Shown one piece after another: positions 1 through 8,345 of a DNA stretch of 64,000 nt; position 1 is the stretch's first letter; every line of letters begins with the position of its first letter. The stretch covers positions 1 through 64,000 of the forward strand of contig DASZIL010000033.1 of assembly GCA_035949255.1 (NCBI GenBank), read 5' to 3'. Under the pieces are notes generated by a model. The model ran no database searches. It was given only the letters and a program-made list of their open reading frames with translations, and was not told the DNA's origin. Made by a program: the position numbers and the translations under genes. The DNA is from GAS188 sp035949255 (GTDB lineage Bacteria; Pseudomonadota; Alphaproteobacteria; Rhizobiales; Beijerinckiaceae).

Positions 1-91
1 CCCCGCTCTGGCGGCAATCCAATTGATTTTTGCCCCTTGATTTTGCCGCGCCAAACTTGATCCTGTGGCGGCTTGATAAGGGCTTTAGATC

Positions 92-934
92 ATGCCGAAG
101 AGAAGCGACGTGAGCCGATCTTATGTTCACGGCTACCGCACCCGCGAGCACGAACGCCTGCAGGACCAAGCCGGAACGCTGATCGACATTCTGCATGGCG
201 ACACGACTTACCCGCCGGGGAGCCAGGTTCTCGAAGCGGGCTGCGGCGTCGGTGCCCAAACGGTGACGCTCGCGAGACGAAGCCCCAAAGCCTTTTTCAC
301 CTCGGTCGATATTTCCCCGGATTCGCTGCAAGCGGCGAAAGCCGCGACGGCGGCGGCGGGCCTAACCAATGTGCGCTTCGAGCAGGCTGACGTCTTCGAC
401 TTGCCTTTCGCGCCGGAATCCTTCGATCACATCTTCATATGCTTTCTTCTCGAACATCTCCCGAGCCCCGTCGCCGCCTTGACCATGCTCATCCGGCTTT
501 TGAAGACGGGCGGCAGCGTCACGGTGATCGAAGGGGACCACGGCTCGACCTATTTCCATCCCGACAGTGAAGCGGCGCATGAAGCGATCAGATGCCAGGT
601 CGAGCTGCAGCGGCTCGGCAGCGGCAATGCGCAGATCGGCCGGCAGCTTTATCCGCTGATGGTCGAGGCTGGCCTCGAGAAGGTTCGGGTCTCTCCCCGA
701 ATGGTATATGTGGACGGTAGCCGACCCGAGCTCATCGACGGCTTCACGAAGAAGACATTCATCGCGATGATCGAAGGGGTTCGCGAGCCTGCGATCAAGG
801 CCGGATTGATCGAGCCCGAGGATTTCGACTCAGGCGTTCGCGCCCTTCAAAGGACGACGGAGCCTGACGGCGTGTTCTGCTACACCTTCTTCAAGGGGAT
901 CGGGAAAAAGGGCGAGGCCTCCGGCCGCCCGTGA
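92..934 (+). CDS. SAM-dependent class I methyltransferase
   Basis: A 280-residue cytosolic methyltransferase that should transfer the methyl group of S-adenosylmethionine to an unidentified small molecule. The SAM-binding motif I (VLEAGCGVGAQT) lies at residues 46-57, the acidic ribose-binding strand (SVDISP) at about 71-76, and the motif IV/post-II region (FLLEHLPSP) near 115-125, all spaced as in the Methyltransf_11/25 fold. The C-terminal third is family-variable and gives no substrate clue. The ATG at 92 is preceded by a modest purine-rich AGGG. It stands alone: nothing upstream is visible at the window edge and the next gene is 135 bases downstream. The family is certain from motif I; the substrate is unknown. 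Confidence 0.9.
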   Translation: MPKRSDVSRSYVHGYRTREHERLQDQAGTLIDILHGDTTYPPGSQVLEAGCGVGAQTVTLARRSPKAFFTSVDISPDSLQAAKAATAAAGLTNVRFEQADVFDLPFAPESFDHIFICFLLEHLPSPVAALTMLIRLLKTGGSVTVIEGDHGSTYFHPDSEAAHEAIRCQVELQRLGSGNAQIGRQLYPLMVEAGLEKVRVSPRMVYVDGSRPELIDGFTKKTFIAMIEGVREPAIKAGLIEPEDFDSGVRALQRTTEPDGVFCYTFFKGIGKKGEASGRP

Positions 935-1069
935 GATCGGCTGAAGTCGCCGGCCCGGACCCGCTTCGCCCTTCGCACTTGTCTTGCACCTTCGCTTGTG
1001 CACAAGAGGCAGGGCGGATGAACCCCTTAAACCTTCGAAGCTTCGACAATCACCGATAGCGAGGATGTC

Positions 1070-2041
1070 ATGACGATGCGGCGGCTTGGACGGACGGAGA
1101 TCATGGTGTCGCCGCTGTGCTTCGGCGGCAATGTGTTCGGATGGACGGCCGATGAGGCAACCTCCTTCGCCTTGCTCGACGCCTTCGTGGCGGAAGGCTT
1201 CAATTTCATCGACACGGCGGATTGCTATTCGATCTGGGTGCCCGGCCATAAGGGCGGGGAATCCGAGACCATTATCGGCCGCTGGATGAAGGCGCGCGGC
1301 AATCGCAAGAAAGTAGTGATCGCGACCAAGGTCGGCTGGGACATGGGCGAAGGCAAGAAGGGCCTTTCCAAGGCCTATATCAGCCAGGCCGTCGAGGCGT
1401 CGCTCCGTCGCTTGCAGACCGATTACATCGATCTCTACCAATCCCATGTCGACGACGCTTCGACGCCGCACGAAGAGACGCTCTCCTGCTACGCCGAGCT
1501 CATCAAGGCGGGGAAGGTGCGCGCCATCGGCGCGTCGAACTTCGGTGCGCCCCGCCTCGCCGAAGCGCTCGACCTTGCCGAGAAGCAGGGGCTTCCGCGC
1601 TACGAGACCTTGCAGCCGCTTTACAACCTTTATGATCGCGAGGTCTTCGAGAAGGAGCTCGAGCCGCTCTGCCGCGCCAAGAGCGTCGGCGTCATCAATT
1701 ACTATTCGCTCGCCGCCGGCTTCCTCACCGGCAAATACCGAAGCAAGGCGGATTTGGAGGGGCGCGCACGCGGCCAGCGCATCGGGAGCACCTATCTCAA
1801 CGAGCGCGGCCTGGCCATCATATCCGCGCTCGACGCGGTCGCGGCCGAGCTGAAGGCCACCCCGGCTCAGGTGGCGCTCGCCTGGCTGATGGCGCGGCCG
1901 AGCGTCACCTCGCCGATCGCGAGCGCCACGAGCATCGCTCAATTCGGCGAGCTCGCAAAGGCGACGCGGCTCAAGCTCGACGCCGCCGCAATCCAGCGCC
2001 TCGATCAAGCGAGCCGATGGAGCGCAAAAGACGCGGCTTGA
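1070..2041 (+). CDS. Aldo/keto reductase
   Basis: A 323-residue NADPH-dependent aldo/keto reductase of the TIM-barrel superfamily, expected to reduce an aldehyde or ketone in the cytosol. It opens with the typical RRLGRTEIMVSPLCFGGNVFG start. The catalytic tetrad is readable: Asp and Tyr in FIDTADCYS, Lys in VIATKVG, and His in YQSHVDD. The nucleotide-binding end (TSPIASATS) sits near residue 285. Length matches the YghZ/AKR11-13-like groups. It is monocistronic, convergent with the pirin gene, and separated from the methyltransferase by 135 bases. Physiological substrate cannot be told from sequence. Confidence 0.93.
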   Translation: MTMRRLGRTEIMVSPLCFGGNVFGWTADEATSFALLDAFVAEGFNFIDTADCYSIWVPGHKGGESETIIGRWMKARGNRKKVVIATKVGWDMGEGKKGLSKAYISQAVEASLRRLQTDYIDLYQSHVDDASTPHEETLSCYAELIKAGKVRAIGASNFGAPRLAEALDLAEKQGLPRYETLQPLYNLYDREVFEKELEPLCRAKSVGVINYYSLAAGFLTGKYRSKADLEGRARGQRIGSTYLNERGLAIISALDAVAAELKATPAQVALAWLMARPSVTSPIASATSIAQFGELAKATRLKLDAAAIQRLDQASRWSAKDAA

Positions 2042-2116
2042 GCGCAAGCTCGAGCCGCCGCGCGCGGGAAGAGAGCCTGAATTCGCCGCGATCACGCCGG
2101 GTAAGGAATTGCCGCG

Positions 2117-3034
2117 TCACCGCTCGGGAAGCGGGATGAACTCCGTTTCGCCCGGCACCGCTCGAAACCGGCCCATCTTCCAATCTTCCTTCGCCTCCTC
2201 GATGCGCTCCTTGCGTGACGAGACGAAGTTCCACCAGATGTAACGGGGCCCTTCCATCGCGGCTCCCGCGAGAAACATGAGGCGCGCTCGGCGCTTGGCG
2301 GCGACCGTGATGCGGTCGCCGGGGCGGAAGACGAGGAGGCGCGGCGCCTCGAAGCTGTCGCCGGCGATCTCGACCTCGCCTTCGGCCACATAGATGGCGC
2401 GTTCCTCGTGATCGGCATCGAAGGGGACTTGCGCGCCGGGCTCGAGCACCACCTCGGCATAGAGCCAATCCGAGACGGTTTCGACCGGCGCGGTGAGCCC
2501 GAAGGCCGAGCCTGCGATGACGCGCGCCCAAACGCCTTTGTCCTCGACGACCGGCAGGCGCGCCGCGTCGAAATGCTGAAAAGAGGGCGCGATCTCCTCG
2601 CGATCACGGGGCAGGGCGATCCAGCTCTGGATACCAAACATCGGCTGACCCGTCTTGCGCGCGCTCTCGGGCGTGCGCTCGGAATGCGCGATGCCGCGCC
2701 CCGCCGTCATCAAATTCATCGCGCCGGGCGCGATCTCCAATTCATTGCCTTCGCTGTCGCGATGCATGACGCGCCCGTCGAAGAGATAGGTCACGGTCGC
2801 GAGACCGATATGCGGATGAGGCCTCACATCCATGCCCTGGCCTGAGAGGAATTGCGCCGGCCCCATCTGATCGAAGAAGATGAAGGGCCCGACCATCTGG
2901 CGCTTGCCATGCGGCAAGGCGCGGCGCACCTCGAAGCCGCCGATGTCGCGGGCGCGCGGCACGATGATGAGCTCGAGCGCGTCGCAACCGCGCTTGTCGC
3001 CAAGGACCGGATCGCTTGCGGGAAGCCAGCTCAT
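2117..3034 (-). CDS. Pirin family protein
   Basis: A 305-residue bicupin of the pirin family. Pirins bind one metal (usually Fe) in the N-terminal cupin; bacterial members are variously quercetinase-like dioxygenases or redox regulators of metabolism. The metal ligands are in place: His73 and His75 (RPHPHIG) and His117 and Glu119 (GRGIAHSE), the same spacing as in human pirin. The C-terminal pirin_C domain (from about residue 180) includes a region typical of the family ending in FVSSRKERIEEA. A clear GGAGG six bases before the ATG at 3034 fixes the start. Transcribed alone, convergent with the aldo/keto reductase. Confidence 0.93.
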   Translation of the reverse strand: MSWLPASDPVLGDKRGCDALELIIVPRARDIGGFEVRRALPHGKRQMVGPFIFFDQMGPAQFLSGQGMDVRPHPHIGLATVTYLFDGRVMHRDSEGNELEIAPGAMNLMTAGRGIAHSERTPESARKTGQPMFGIQSWIALPRDREEIAPSFQHFDAARLPVVEDKGVWARVIAGSAFGLTAPVETVSDWLYAEVVLEPGAQVPFDADHEERAIYVAEGEVEIAGDSFEAPRLLVFRPGDRITVAAKRRARLMFLAGAAMEGPRYIWWNFVSSRKERIEEAKEDWKMGRFRAVPGETEFIPLPER

Positions 3035-3171
3035 GGGGCGCCTCCATGGGTCGAGTTTCAGCTATGTGACCCGAATATTGGGATGCGCCCCTTGGAATTC
3101 ATCTCCCATCGAGTGGGCGTCCGCTCGGAGCCTCCCCCTCAGTTCCGCGGCACCCTCGAATGCCGCGCCCC

Positions 3172-4326
3172 TCACACGGTCGCTTGCGAGCCGAGAATCA
3201 CGGTCGCCTGGCTCGACAACACTCCGCCATTGCCATGCGCGAGCGCGACCTCGCATCCCTCGATCTGCCGCTCGCCGCATTCGCCGCGAATCTGGCGCGC
3301 CGCTTCGATCAAGAGGAAGATGCCGTACATGCCCGGGTGACAATAGGAGAGGCCACCGCCATTGGTGTTCACGGGCAAGCGCCCGCCGGGCGCGATGGCG
3401 CCGCCCGAGACGAAGCGTCCGCCCTCGCCTTTCGGGCAAAAGCCGAGATCCTCCAGAAACAGAATCGTGTTGATGGTGAAGGCATCATAGAGCTCGGCGA
3501 CGTTTATGTCGGCGGCTGAAAGCTTCGCCATTGCGAAGGCGAGCTCGCCCGAGCGCTTGGCCCCCGTCACGGTGAGATCAGGCATCGCCGAAATCTGCAT
3601 ATGCGTCGAGGTCGCGCCCGTGCCCAGGATGAAGGCCGGCGGTTTCGCAAGCGAGCGAGCGCGATCGGCGCGGGTGAGAATGACGGCGCCGCCGCCGTCC
3701 GTCACGAGGCAGCAATCGCGCACCGTGAGCGGGTCGCTCACCATGCGCGAGGCGAGCACCTCGGCGATAGTGAGCGGTTGCTTCTCGAAGGCCGCGGGGT
3801 TCATCAGGGCCCAGCTGCGCGCCGCGACCGCGACCTCGGCCAATTGCTCACGCGTCGTGCCGAATTCCGCCATGTGCCGCGAGGCGGCGAGCGCATAGCC
3901 GGTGACGGGGAGGACCGGCCGGAAGGGGCTCTCGTAAGGGTTGTGTTCGGGAGCTGAGAGATTGGCGCGCCCGACGCTGCGTTGCGTGCTCCCATAGGCG
4001 ATGAGCGCGACATCGCACATCTTGGCCTCGAGCGCCGCATGCGCATGGGCGAGATGGAACATGAAGGAGGAGCCCCCGACATTCGTCGCGTCCTGGATGC
4101 GCGGCGCGATCCTAAGATATTCGCAAAGCGACAAGCTCGCCATGCGCGCTTGCGCCGTCGCGGCGAACACCGCGTCGATGTCCTTCAAGGCAAGGCCGCA
4201 ATCATCGAGCGCGCGCTGCGTCGCTTGCGCCATGAGGTCGGTCGCGCTCATGCCCGAGGCGACGATGCCGAGATCGGATTCGGCAACCCCGACGATGGCG
4301 GCGCCGCCGCCCGTCGCGCCGCTCAT
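3172..4326 (-). CDS. Thiolase-like protein (SCP2-thiolase type) lacking the canonical nucleophile
   Basis: A 384-residue thiolase-fold protein of the SCP2/nonspecific lipid-transfer thiolase branch. The N-terminal AIVGVAESDLG and the C-terminal NTNGGGLSYCHPGMYG with RGECGERQ are family hallmarks. Where classic thiolases have the nucleophilic Cys (G-C-A-S-G), this reads VGGSSF, so Ser86 or Ser87 stands there. Such proteins may not be ordinary acyl-CoA thiolases; related SCP2-thiolase/DUF35 pairs are known to act as aldolases in steroid side-chain breakdown. The ATG at 4326 overlaps the stop of the OB-fold gene as ATGA, so the two are translationally coupled and probably form a complex. A longer in-frame reading back to 4791 runs through intergenic repeats and is not credible. 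Confidence 0.85.
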   Translation of the reverse strand: MSGATGGGAAIVGVAESDLGIVASGMSATDLMAQATQRALDDCGLALKDIDAVFAATAQARMASLSLCEYLRIAPRIQDATNVGGSSFMFHLAHAHAALEAKMCDVALIAYGSTQRSVGRANLSAPEHNPYESPFRPVLPVTGYALAASRHMAEFGTTREQLAEVAVAARSWALMNPAAFEKQPLTIAEVLASRMVSDPLTVRDCCLVTDGGGAVILTRADRARSLAKPPAFILGTGATSTHMQISAMPDLTVTGAKRSGELAFAMAKLSAADINVAELYDAFTINTILFLEDLGFCPKGEGGRFVSGGAIAPGGRLPVNTNGGGLSYCHPGMYGIFLLIEAARQIRGECGERQIEGCEVALAHGNGGVLSSQATVILGSQATV

Positions 4327-4712
4327 CGGGAGGCCTCGACGGGCACGAAGACGGGCAGCGGCTCGGCCGTCCCCTCGCCTCCCGCCTTGATGCGGAGCTT
4401 CACGCGCATGCCGATCTTCACGGAGCTTGGCTCCATTTCCTCGACGCGGCTCATCATGCGAAAGCCCTCGTCGAGATCGATGAGCGCGACATTGTAAGGG
4501 GCGCCGACACGCGGATGGTTGACCGTCGTCGCATGAACCGTGCCGAGCCCCGCGCTCACCCGCCATTCGAGATCGGGCGATCCCGATTTCGGAGCGATGA
4601 CGCGCGGATGAAAAATGGCCACCCCGGTTGCCCGGTCGAATTGATAAGCGAGCTCGCCCTTTTCGAGATGCTCGCGATAACGCGCAAGCGGCGACTGCGT
4701 GACCTTTTGCAT
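4323..4712 (-). CDS. OB-fold protein (DUF35/ChsH2-like) without zinc-ribbon cysteines
   Basis: A 129-residue protein of the 'Zn-ribbon domain-containing OB-fold' (DUF35) family, the usual partner of SCP2-type thiolases. The N-terminal helix (QSPLARYREHLEKGELAYQ) and the OB-fold strands (VSAGLGTVHATTVNHP, YNVALIDLDEGFRMMSRV) are typical. The four cysteines that normally bind zinc between residues 25 and 50 are absent: the protein contains no cysteine at all. The remaining sequence PRVIAPKSGSPDLEW keeps the ribbon's flanking pattern. It overlaps the thiolase-like gene by four bases, so the pair likely works as a complex on CoA-bound intermediates. The loss of zinc ligands together with the missing thiolase cysteine is notable. 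Confidence 0.85.
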   Translation of the reverse strand: MQKVTQSPLARYREHLEKGELAYQFDRATGVAIFHPRVIAPKSGSPDLEWRVSAGLGTVHATTVNHPRVGAPYNVALIDLDEGFRMMSRVEEMEPSSVKIGMRVKLRIKAGGEGTAEPLPVFVPVEASR

Positions 4713-4732
4713 CGATAGTCTCCAAGATGGCG

Positions 4733-4767
4733 GAGTGGCGAGTAGCGAATAGCGAATAGCGAGTAGT
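4733..4767. repeat. Short tandem repeat of AGTAGCGAAT-type units
   Basis: Degenerate tandem copies of a seven-base core (TAGCGAA/TAGCGAG), visible as GAGTAGCGAATAGCGAATAG. It sits between the OB-fold gene and the acyl-CoA dehydrogenase gene. This kind of repeat is seen in intergenic regions of Bradyrhizobium relatives, where it creates false N-terminal extensions of genes; here it does so for the thiolase-like gene. No function is claimed. Confidence 0.7.
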
Positions 4768-4786
4768 GATCCTCGCAGCAGCTGCG

Positions 4787-4856
4787 CTCATTCCCGCGAA
4801 TGAGGGAATCCAGCCTTTCTTCGCAACATCTGGATCACCGCATTCGCGGGGATGAG
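4787..4856. repeat. Imperfect intergenic palindrome (REP-like)
   Basis: Two 27-base arms, 4787-4813 and 4830-4856, are inverted copies matching at 23 of 27 positions around a 16-base loop. The arms contain CATTCGCGGG and CTGGAT. The element lies between two co-directional genes and could fold as a strong hairpin in the transcript. Its form resembles dispersed palindromes found in many Hyphomicrobiales genomes. Confidence 0.75.
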
Positions 4857-4900
4857 CGGAGAATGGAACGAGCCGAGCGAGGGCGGCGTCACAGTGCTCC

Positions 4901-6067
4901 TCAATAGGATTTCGGCAGGCCGAGGACGCGCTCGGCGATGAAGTTCAAGGTCATCTGGGGGCTCACGGGCGCGATGCGCGCGATCAGTACTTCGCGCAAG
5001 TAGCGCTCGACATGGTATTCCTTCGCATATCCCATGCCGCCATGCGTCATGAGCGCGGTCTCGCACGCACGAAATCCGGCTTCGCCCGCGAGATATTTCG
5101 CGGCATTCGCCTCCGCCCCGCATTCGCGCCCCTGGTCGTAGAGGGAAGCCGCCTTGAGCATCATGAGGCTTGCGGCCTCGAGCTCGACGAAGCGTTGCGC
5201 CAACGGATGCTGGATCGCCTGATTTTGCCCGATCGGCCGGCCGAAGACGATGCGTTCGCGCGCATAGCGCGCCGCGCGCGCGATGGCGACGCGCCCGATG
5301 CCGACGGCCTCGGCCGCGATGAGGATGCGCTCGGGATTCATCCCGTGCAGAATGGCGCGGAAACCCTCCCCTTCCGCTCCGATCCGGTCGCTCTCGGGCA
5401 CGCGCAAGCCGTCGATGAACACCGTGTTCGAATCGACCGCGCTTCGCCCCATCTTGGGGATCTCGCGGATCTCCATCCTGTCGCGGTCGATGTCCGTGTA
5501 GAAGAGGGTGAGCCCGTCCATCCGGCGCCGCGCCTCGCCAAGCGGCGTGGTGCGCGCAATCAGGAGCATCTTGTTCGCGACCTGCGCGGTCGAGATCCAG
5601 ATCTTCGTGCCCTTGACGATGTAGTGGTCACCGTTTCGGCGCGCTTGCGTCTTGATCTCGGTGGTGTTGAGCCCCGCATCCGGCTCGGTCACCGCAAAGC
5701 ACGCCTTGTCCGCGCCCGCGATCAAGGGCGGCAACATGCGCCTTTTCTGCTCTTCGGTCCCCAAGATCACGACCGGATTGAGGCCGAAGATGTTCATATG
5801 GATCGCCGAGGCGCCGCTCATCGCCGCGCCCGATTCGGCAACCGCCTGCATCATGATCGCGGCCTCGGTGATCCCGAGCCCCGCGCCGCCGAATGCCTCC
5901 GGCATGGCGATGCCGAGCCATTTGCCTTTCGCGATCGCGGCGTGGAACTCATGCGGGAAAGTGCCTTCGCGATCATGCTCGAGCCAATAGGCGTCGTCGA
6001 AACGCCCGCAAAGCGCAAGGATGTGGGCACGGATCTCTTCCTGCTCCGCGCTCAGCGAGAATTCCAT
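4901..6067 (-). CDS. Acyl-CoA dehydrogenase
   Basis: A 388-residue FAD-dependent acyl-CoA dehydrogenase, introducing an alpha-beta double bond into an acyl-CoA and passing electrons to ETF (etfAB lie in this window). The three domains are evident: N-terminal helical (1-115), the beta domain with CFAVTEPDAGLNTTEIKT and GTKIWISTAQVA (about 120-235), and the C-terminal helical domain with ARYARERIVFGRPIGQNQAI and THGGMGYAKEYHVERYLRE. The usual catalytic glutamate in an I-Y-E-G-T motif is replaced: the sequence reads IAPVS with Pro367 at that place, so this belongs to a subfamily with a different or relocated base. It is upstream of and co-directional with the OB-fold/thiolase pair, suggesting one fatty- or steroid-acyl pathway. 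Confidence 0.92.
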   Translation of the reverse strand: MEFSLSAEQEEIRAHILALCGRFDDAYWLEHDREGTFPHEFHAAIAKGKWLGIAMPEAFGGAGLGITEAAIMMQAVAESGAAMSGASAIHMNIFGLNPVVILGTEEQKRRMLPPLIAGADKACFAVTEPDAGLNTTEIKTQARRNGDHYIVKGTKIWISTAQVANKMLLIARTTPLGEARRRMDGLTLFYTDIDRDRMEIREIPKMGRSAVDSNTVFIDGLRVPESDRIGAEGEGFRAILHGMNPERILIAAEAVGIGRVAIARAARYARERIVFGRPIGQNQAIQHPLAQRFVELEAASLMMLKAASLYDQGRECGAEANAAKYLAGEAGFRACETALMTHGGMGYAKEYHVERYLREVLIARIAPVSPQMTLNFIAERVLGLPKSY

Positions 6068-6348
6068 GCCGTCCTCATGCGCTCGACCGCTGTCCTCTCC
6101 GCGCGCCCCTGCGAACGGGGTGAAAAGCCACCTTCCACGGAAACGATACGATGCCTTGTGGCCAAGAGCGATTCCCCGCGCGCGCCGCGCAAGTCACCAA
6201 AAAGTGAGCGGCGAGGCTCTTCAGAAGATGGCTTAAGGGCTTCACCATGGTGATGCGGAAACCGGGGCGGCTTTTAAAGCCTTAAGCGCCCTCTTATTCT
6301 GCGGTGTGGAAGGGCGAGACAATCGCTCGGTGAGGCAAAGGTGACGGA

Positions 6349-7608
6349 ATGGCTTTGGCGGAAAAGACGGCGGGCGCGCCCGGACGAGCGATGAGCGCCA
6401 ATTTCTTCGATCTGCCCGAGAGCGTCTTGCGCTCGAGGCGCAATTCGAAGTGGAATGCCTTTGGCCCCGACATTCTTCCCGCCTTCGTCGCCGAGATGGA
6501 TTTCGCCGTCGCCCAGCCGATCCAGGAGGCCATCAGCCGCGCGGTCACGGCCGGCGATTACGGATATCCGCAATACAAGGGCGGGAAGGCTGAGCCCGCG
6601 GTCGCCGTGGCCTTCGTCGCGCGCATGGAAAAGCGCTTCGGCTGGAAGACGGAAACCTCCCAGGTGCAAGTCGTCTGCGATCTTGTGCAGGGGACTTTCG
6701 CGCCGATCCTCGCCTTCTCGGAGCCGGGCGATGGCGTGATCCTCCAGGTGCCGGCCTACCCGCCCTTTCATGAAGCGATCAACACGACCAAACGTGAGCT
6801 CGTGCCGCTCACCATGCGCGATGCCGGCACGCGCCATGTCTTCGACATCGTCGAACTCGCCGGCCGTATCGGCCCAAGGACCCGCATCCTCATCCTTTGC
6901 AATCCGCAAAATCCGACCGGACGCGTCTTCGAACGAGCCGAGCTTTCAGCGCTCGCCAAATTGGCGATCGAGCATAATCTCATCGTCATCGCGGATGAAA
7001 TCCATTCGGACCTCGTCTATGACGGGCGAAAGCACATCCCCTTCGCGATGCTCGGCGCTGAGATCGCGGCCCGCACGGTGACGATCACCTCGGCCACGAA
7101 AAGCTTCAATATTCCAGGCCTTCGTTGCGGCGTGATGCATTTCGGCACGCCCGAGCTTCGCCGGCGCTTCGCCGAGACCATCCCCTCGCGCCTCGTCGGC
7201 GGGTGCAGCGGGCTCGGCATCGACGCGACGGTCGCCGCCTGGACCTCATGTGATGATTGGCTCGACGCCGTCGTCGCCCATCTGGCGGCAGCGCGCGACC
7301 GTGTGATCCAGGTGCTCCGCGCGGAGCTGCCGCAGGTGCGATGCCACGCGCCGGAAGGCACCTATCTCGCCTGGCTCGACTTCCGCGAGCTTCACCTGGA
7401 GATGCCGGCGTTCCAATTCTTCCACGATCACGCGCGCGTCGCGTTGAGCGCCGGAGAGAATTTCCACCCCGACTGCGCGCAATTCGCGCGATTGAACTTC
7501 GCAACCTCGATGCCGATCCTCGACCGCATTCTCGAGCGGCTTGTCACGACGGCGAAATCGCTCCCTCTGGCGAACGGCGGAACGCACAGGCCTAGCGCTG
7601 GTCGTTAA
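6349..7608 (+). CDS. MalY/PatB-type PLP-dependent aminotransferase or C-S beta-lyase
   Basis: A 419-residue fold-type I PLP enzyme. The N-terminus (NSKWNAFGPDILPAFVAEMD, residues 32-51) is the signature of the MalY/PatB group, which cleaves cystathionine and other cysteine S-conjugates to pyruvate, ammonia and a thiol. PLP contacts are visible: the NPQNPTGRV loop (185-193), Asp216 in ADEIHSDLVYDG, Tyr224, and the Schiff-base Lys251 in TSATKSFNIPG. The ATG at 6349 has AAGG upstream; an internal ATG at 6391 would remove a family-atypical 14-residue extension but lacks a ribosome site. It is divergent from the acyl-CoA dehydrogenase across 281 bases that must hold both promoters. Beta-lyase versus aminotransferase activity cannot be separated here. 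Confidence 0.9.
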   Translation: MALAEKTAGAPGRAMSANFFDLPESVLRSRRNSKWNAFGPDILPAFVAEMDFAVAQPIQEAISRAVTAGDYGYPQYKGGKAEPAVAVAFVARMEKRFGWKTETSQVQVVCDLVQGTFAPILAFSEPGDGVILQVPAYPPFHEAINTTKRELVPLTMRDAGTRHVFDIVELAGRIGPRTRILILCNPQNPTGRVFERAELSALAKLAIEHNLIVIADEIHSDLVYDGRKHIPFAMLGAEIAARTVTITSATKSFNIPGLRCGVMHFGTPELRRRFAETIPSRLVGGCSGLGIDATVAAWTSCDDWLDAVVAHLAAARDRVIQVLRAELPQVRCHAPEGTYLAWLDFRELHLEMPAFQFFHDHARVALSAGENFHPDCAQFARLNFATSMPILDRILERLVTTAKSLPLANGGTHRPSAGR

Positions 7609-7620
7609 CTGCTCATCTCT

Positions 7621-7644
7621 CCCGCTCCCGCAACCGGGAGCGGG
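7621..7644. terminator. Hairpin after the MalY-type gene
   Basis: A perfect ten-base-pair stem (CCCGCTCCCG / CGGGAGCGGG) with loop CAAC starts 13 bases after the stop at 7608. There is no U-tract, so it may be a transcript-end stabiliser or Rho-assisted terminator rather than a classic intrinsic terminator. Confidence 0.5.
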
Positions 7645-7765
7645 GAAGTGCGGTGCGCTTCAAGGGCGAAAGAGCGGACCGATCGGGTAACGCTTTCTCT
7701 TAGAGCATGCTATCGCCATCAGGCTCTAAGTTGATGGCGCGACATCTTCAAGGTCACCCAAATTC

Positions 7766-8059
7766 TTAAACTGCGCCGACCACGAGGGTGAAATCAACGG
7801 GTGGATGATTCCTGCCGGATGTGTCCTGCGCGCCCTGCCACACTGTAACGGTAGTATTGTCGTATTCTTTTATAAACACAGTTTCAGTCGCATATGTAGC
7901 ATTCGGGCTTATGTAAGAAACGACCGGAACGGCAGACAGATTGTTCGGATTTTGAAACGTAACCAATCCAGTAGCTGAATCGAATTCAACACTCGCCGGA
8001 GCTCTGTTAGCTACTTTTCCATTTTTCACTACTAACATCGCGAGTACTTGCCCTACCAT
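7766..8059 (-). CDS. Small protein of unknown function in an AT-rich islet
   Basis: A 97-residue protein that I do not recognise. The body is rich in Val, Thr and Asn with alternating hydrophobic residues (for example ETVFIKEYDNTTVTVWQG), which suggests a beta-sandwich; there is no clear signal peptide or membrane segment and no cysteine. The start is well supported: GGAGGG lies five bases upstream of the ATG at 8059. Base composition and codon use (many A/T-ending codons) differ sharply from the neighbours, and the flanks (7740-8260) are also AT-rich, so recent acquisition is likely. It is isolated between the MalY-type gene and an MFS gene. Function unknown. Confidence 0.7.
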   Translation of the reverse strand: MVGQVLAMLVVKNGKVANRAPASVEFDSATGLVTFQNPNNLSAVPVVSYISPNATYATETVFIKEYDNTTVTVWQGAQDTSGRNHPPVDFTLVVGAV

Positions 8060-8345
8060 TTACTCCCTCCATAAATAGACTCTTATGACCGACGAATCTA
8101 AAAGCAATTTTAAATATGTAAATTACATCTTTCGGATTATATGCGTTCAAATTTTTTAAGAGAGTCTACTTATTAAAAATGGACATATGTGAATGTAACC
8201 TCTTTGTTTTTATCTTATAATTGTAAGCAGATCCGATTGCGCTAAAAGCGAGAGGTGGATTGCGGCCCGCCGTACTTTCATGAAAGATGAGGTGACTGGT
8301 CCCGACAAGGGGCCTGACCGAATGATCGCCTACAGGGAGGCACGC
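8060..8345. other. AT-rich intergenic region between divergent genes
   Basis: About 286 bases, markedly AT-rich between 8080 and 8225, separating the small unknown gene (minus) from the MFS gene (plus). It includes runs such as TTTAAATATG and TTTTTATCTTATAATTG. The promoters of both genes must be here, but I cannot assign boxes. No RNA gene or further reading frame is convincing. Confidence 0.5.

Noticed and set aside
4327..4791. N-terminal extension of the thiolase-like protein
   Set aside because: It would read through the OB-fold gene in another frame and through intergenic repeats; the ATG at 4326 with its ATGA overlap is the natural start.
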